Source: Bacilli bacterium (lineage in GTDB: Bacteria > Bacillota_I > Bacilli_A > ML615J-28 > CAG-313). From it: a DNA stretch of 5,954 nucleotides. The notes beneath the pieces are model-generated. The model saw only the letters and a program-made list of their open reading frames with translations. It did not search any database and had not been told where the DNA came from. The stretch lies in the NCBI GenBank assembly GCA_900770645.1, contig CAAGKY010000097.1, positions 1 to 5,954 on the forward strand. The letters run 5' to 3'. The stretch's first letter is position 1. Each line of letters opens with the position of its first letter. This document shows, piece by piece, positions 3,997 to 5,954 of the stretch. The translations under genes and the position numbers were made by a program.

Positions 3997-4486
3997 GAAG
4001 ATATGTGTAAATGCTGGTCATACTAAACTAGGTAAAGGCACAGGAGCAGTAAGTTTATTAAATGAAAGTATTGAAACTAGAAAAATCGCTTATCATTTAA
4101 TGTATTTACTAGCAAGTACAAAACACGAAATCATACCAGCAGTATTTGATAAATCTAATAACAATCTTAAAGATGCAGTTGAGTTGTCAAATAGTAAAAA
4201 TGCTGATTTATTTATAAGCATTCATCTAAATGCTGGTGGTGGAACTGGTGCAGAATGCTACACATGGAAAGGCAACAAGAATAAACAAGCAACTTCAATA
4301 TTAACTAACCTAGAAAAAATCGGCTTTAAAAATCGAGGTATTAAAAATGGATCACATTTATATGTAATCAAAAATACTAAAGCAACAGCGATTTTAGTAG
4401 AGTGTTGCTTTGTGGATAACACAAAAGATAAAGAAAAATACAACGCTTATAGCATAGCTAAAGCAATTTACAATTCAATTAAATAA
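3995..4486 (+). CDS. N-acetylmuramoyl-L-alanine amidase, Amidase_3 catalytic domain only (163 aa)
   Basis: This is a zinc amidase that cuts the bond between N-acetylmuramic acid and L-alanine in peptidoglycan. The Amidase_3 motifs are complete: NAGHT with zinc ligand His9, Glu24 in NESIETRKIAYHL as the second ligand, SIHLNA (75-80) with His77 as the third, and ILVECCFVDN (133-142) with catalytic Glu136. The domain fills the whole protein. There is no signal peptide, no membrane segment and no cell-wall-binding repeat (SH3, LysM or choline-binding), so it is shorter than a typical modular endolysin. No holin-like gene is beside it. It lies between an unknown early gene and SSB, an unusual place for a lysis enzyme. 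Ribosome site AGGAG is at 3980-3984. It may be the endolysin displaced into the early region, an accessory hydrolase, or a cargo gene. Chemistry is confident, biological role is not. Confidence 0.88.
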   Translation: MKICVNAGHTKLGKGTGAVSLLNESIETRKIAYHLMYLLASTKHEIIPAVFDKSNNNLKDAVELSNSKNADLFISIHLNAGGGTGAECYTWKGNKNKQATSILTNLEKIGFKNRGIKNGSHLYVIKNTKATAILVECCFVDNTKDKEKYNAYSIAKAIYNSIK

Positions 4487-4499
4487 AAGGAGGAAAACT

Positions 4500-4988
4500 A
4501 TGAATAAAGTAATTTTAGTAGGTCGCTTGACTAAAGAACCTGAATTAAGACAAATGCCAAATGGAGAGAGTGTACTAGCAAATGCAATCGCAGTAAATAG
4601 AGATTACACAAATCAACAAGGAGAAAGAGAAGCCGATTTTATTAACTTTGTAGCTTTCAGAAATACAGCTGAAAGGATCAATAAATATGTTAGAAAAGGA
4701 TATAGATTAGGTTTAGAAGGAAGATGGCAAAGAAGAAGCTATGTAAACAACAATAATCAAACTGTTTATGTTGATGAATTAATCGTTGAAAAAGTGGAGT
4801 TTTTACAAGATAAACCACAAAATGATAATTCTTATGATGATTACAATCAATCATATAACAACAATAACTCTTATCAACAAAGAAATAATAACCAATATGG
4901 AAATAACTCTAATTATAATCAACAAAATAATCAATTCGCTAATACTCCAAATCAATATGAAATCACTGATGATGATTTACCATTCTAA
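4500..4988 (+). CDS. ssb: Single-stranded DNA-binding protein (162 aa)
   Basis: This protein coats single-stranded DNA during phage replication and recombination and recruits partner proteins. Residues 1-105 form the OB-fold of bacterial-type SSB: MNKVILVGRLTKEPELR, then ANAIAVNRDYTNQQGEREAD with FINFVAFRNTAERINKYVRK, then GYRLGLEGRWQRRSY and the closing strands up to VEFLQ. Residues about 107-155 are an extremely Asn/Gln/Tyr-rich disordered linker. The C-terminal tip DDDLPF is the conserved acidic tail that docks interacting proteins. The length is normal for the family. An AAAAGGAGG ribosome site ends at 4493, 6 bases before the ATG. The gene is separate from the amidase by 13 bases and is followed at once by the NinB-like gene. 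It is complete and very likely functional. Confidence 0.96.
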   Translation: MNKVILVGRLTKEPELRQMPNGESVLANAIAVNRDYTNQQGEREADFINFVAFRNTAERINKYVRKGYRLGLEGRWQRRSYVNNNNQTVYVDELIVEKVEFLQDKPQNDNSYDDYNQSYNNNNSYQQRNNNQYGNNSNYNQQNNQFANTPNQYEITDDDLPF

Positions 4989-4990
4989 TT

Positions 4991-5539
4991 ATGAAAGTAA
5001 AAGGCAAAATTAATAACATAGTAATGAGTTTTGAGGGCTACCCCATACTTACTTTAGATATCTATGATAAGAACGCAATTTTGCGAGAATACGACACTTT
5101 AAAAGATGTGGAGTTATTAGACATTGAAATAAAAAAATACCGAAATAAGCGAAGTTTGAACGCTAATAATTACTTGTGGAGTTTAATTAATGAAATGGCT
5201 AATGTCCTAAACTCCAGTAAAGATGAAGTTTATTTACAAATGCTAAAACGCTATGGACAAAGTGAGTTAGTTAGTATTTTAGCAGCTGTTAAAATTAATG
5301 GTTATTTCAAATATTATGAGGTTGCTGGAGAAACTATTTTAAATGGTAAAAACTTTATACATTATCGAGTATTCAAAGGTTCTAGTGAGTATGACACTAA
5401 AGAGATGAGTATCTTAATTGATGGTGTTGTAAGTGAGTGTAAAGAACTAGGCATTGAAACTATGACACCATTAGAACTTGAAAGTCTAAAGAATAGTTGG
5501 AGAGTAGGAAAAGATAATGAAATCAATACTACAAGATAA
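4991..5539 (+). CDS. NinB-like phage recombination-associated protein (182 aa)
   Basis: The protein starts MKVKGKINNIVMSFEGYPIL. The central segment KKYRNKRSLNANNYLWSLIN (48-67) resembles the K-(K/R)-S-L-x-x-N-x-x-(L/M/F)-W signature of NinB/lambda Orf-type proteins. Downstream, FKGSSEYDTKEMSILIDGVV (128-147) and ECKELGIETMTPLELESLKN (149-168) are segments I recognise from the Bacillota phage family found near SSB and HNH genes. In lambda, NinB (Orf) is a recombination mediator that helps load annealing protein onto SSB-coated DNA. The same role here is inference from partial similarity and context. The ATG is only two bases after the SSB stop and has no visible Shine-Dalgarno sequence, so expression probably depends on ribosomes finishing SSB. 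The end overlaps the following gene by 23 bases. Confidence 0.7.
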   Translation: MKVKGKINNIVMSFEGYPILTLDIYDKNAILREYDTLKDVELLDIEIKKYRNKRSLNANNYLWSLINEMANVLNSSKDEVYLQMLKRYGQSELVSILAAVKINGYFKYYEVAGETILNGKNFIHYRVFKGSSEYDTKEMSILIDGVVSECKELGIETMTPLELESLKNSWRVGKDNEINTTR

Positions 5540-5801
5540 AAGAGAATGCTTAATTTGTAAAAGTCAAAATGAACTTCATTTGCACCATGTATTCTTTGGT
5601 ACAGGCAAAAGAAAAATAAGTGATAAAGAGGGGCTTACGGTATTTCTTTGCCCCTATCATCACAATGCTTCTAATCATGGAGTGCATTTAAACAACACAC
5701 TTGATTTGAAAGTTAAAAGATGGGCAGAACAAAAATGGTTAGAACATAACAACAAAACGGTTGAAGATTTTATTCAACTAATGGGCAAAAATTATTTATA
5801 A
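5517..5801 (+). CDS. Ref-like HNH nuclease (94 aa)
   Basis: This is a small HNH-fold protein of the type found in many Bacillota phages and annotated as Ref-family recombination enhancement nuclease; P1 Ref is a RecA-dependent DNA endonuclease. Visible features are a CLIC zinc pair (Cys11, Cys14), LHLHHVFFGTGKRKIS (20-35) with His23/His24, FLCPYHHNASNHGVHLNN (43-60) containing Cys45, His48, His49, Asn50, His54 and His57, and a helical tail ending FIQLMGKNYL. The H-H-(V/I)-F-x-G-(T/S) and C-x-x-H-H-N motifs give the beta-beta-alpha-metal active site. The length is normal for the stand-alone phage form. AGGA about 9 bases before the ATG lies inside the overlapping NinB-like gene, indicating coupled translation. 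Whether RecA dependence applies here is untested. A general HNH endonuclease is the safe reading. Confidence 0.82.
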   Translation: MKSILQDKRECLICKSQNELHLHHVFFGTGKRKISDKEGLTVFLCPYHHNASNHGVHLNNTLDLKVKRWAEQKWLEHNNKTVEDFIQLMGKNYL

Positions 5802-5810
5802 GGAGGTTAT

Positions 5811-5954
5811 ATGAAAATTGTAAAAGTAGGTCATGTAGACTATGAACTAAAAATTAAAAGTTCAGATAGATTTTATTTTAAAACAGAAGATAATTTAGAA
5901 ATTAACGATTTGGTTTGGTGCGATACAATAAATGGTTTAATGGTTGGTAAAGTA
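5811..5954 (+). CDS. Start of an unidentified phage gene (48 codons, runs off right edge)
   Basis: The ATG follows AAGGAGG (5800-5806) by four bases, a strong start. The frame stays open for all 48 codons to the last base of the window: MKIVKVGHVDYELKIKSSDR at the start and NGLMVGKV at the end. The pattern of short strands, with FYFKTEDNLEINDLVWCDTI followed by N-G-L-M-V-G-K-V, suggests a small beta-barrel-like N-terminal region with a (G/N)D-x-V ... G-x-x-x-G-x-V rhythm. That is reminiscent of PSP1-like phage proteins, but too weak for assignment. It continues the same operon after the HNH gene. Confidence 0.7.
   Translation, partial: MKIVKVGHVDYELKIKSSDRFYFKTEDNLEINDLVWCDTINGLMVGKV

Noticed and set aside
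4258..4443. Leftward 61-codon open frame
   Set aside because: It lies wholly inside the amidase gene, whose catalytic motifs are intact. It has no ribosome site and an unlikely Phe/Leu-rich product.
4786..5013. Rightward 75-codon frame rich in Ile/Met/Asn
   Set aside because: It is a frame-shifted reading of the AAT/CAA-rich SSB linker. Its low-complexity product and overlap with ssb and the next gene mark it as a shadow.

Overview
The window is the lysogeny/early-gene region of a temperate phage or prophage of a low-GC Gram-positive host (Bacillota). The evidence is an AT-rich composition (roughly 30% GC by eye), strong AGGAGG-type ribosome sites in front of most genes, TAA-dominated stops, normal TGG tryptophan codons, a divergent repressor/Cro-like pair, and a rightward run of tightly packed, partly overlapping phage recombination genes. 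The host genus cannot be fixed from the sequence. Clostridia, Erysipelotrichia or similar low-GC groups all fit.

Layout. At the left edge, reading leftward, is the first 19 codons of what looks like a serine-recombinase integrase. A rightward 50-codon ORF (165-317) follows and converges on a leftward XRE-family repressor (338-721). The two meet at one hairpin terminator that contains both stop codons. The 181-bp gap after the repressor carries divergent promoters and a perfect 14-bp palindrome, and it drives the rightward Cro-like gene (903-1100). A short gap with a LexA/SOS-box-like palindrome (GAACATAAGTTC) precedes two small ORFs (1161-1298 and 1298-1441).

From 1477 the operon encodes an ERF-family single-strand annealing protein, two small phage proteins, a PD-(D/E)XK exonuclease, an unrecognised 220-aa protein, an N-acetylmuramoyl-L-alanine amidase, SSB, a NinB-like protein, a Ref-like HNH nuclease, and the start of a further gene that runs off the right edge.

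How it may work together. Repressor and Cro-like protein would choose between lysogeny and lytic growth. The rightward operon supplies a Red-like recombination set: exonuclease to resect ends, ERF to anneal, SSB to coat, and NinB-like and Ref-like accessory proteins. Two points stand out. A LexA-box-like site sits at the head of an operon whose repressor has no self-cleavage or peptidase-target domain, which could link host SOS directly to early genes. A bare catalytic amidase, normally a lysis-module gene, is embedded among the recombination genes, with its start codon in a potential A/U-only hairpin. I see no CRISPR array, tRNA, insertion sequence or clearly new defence system.
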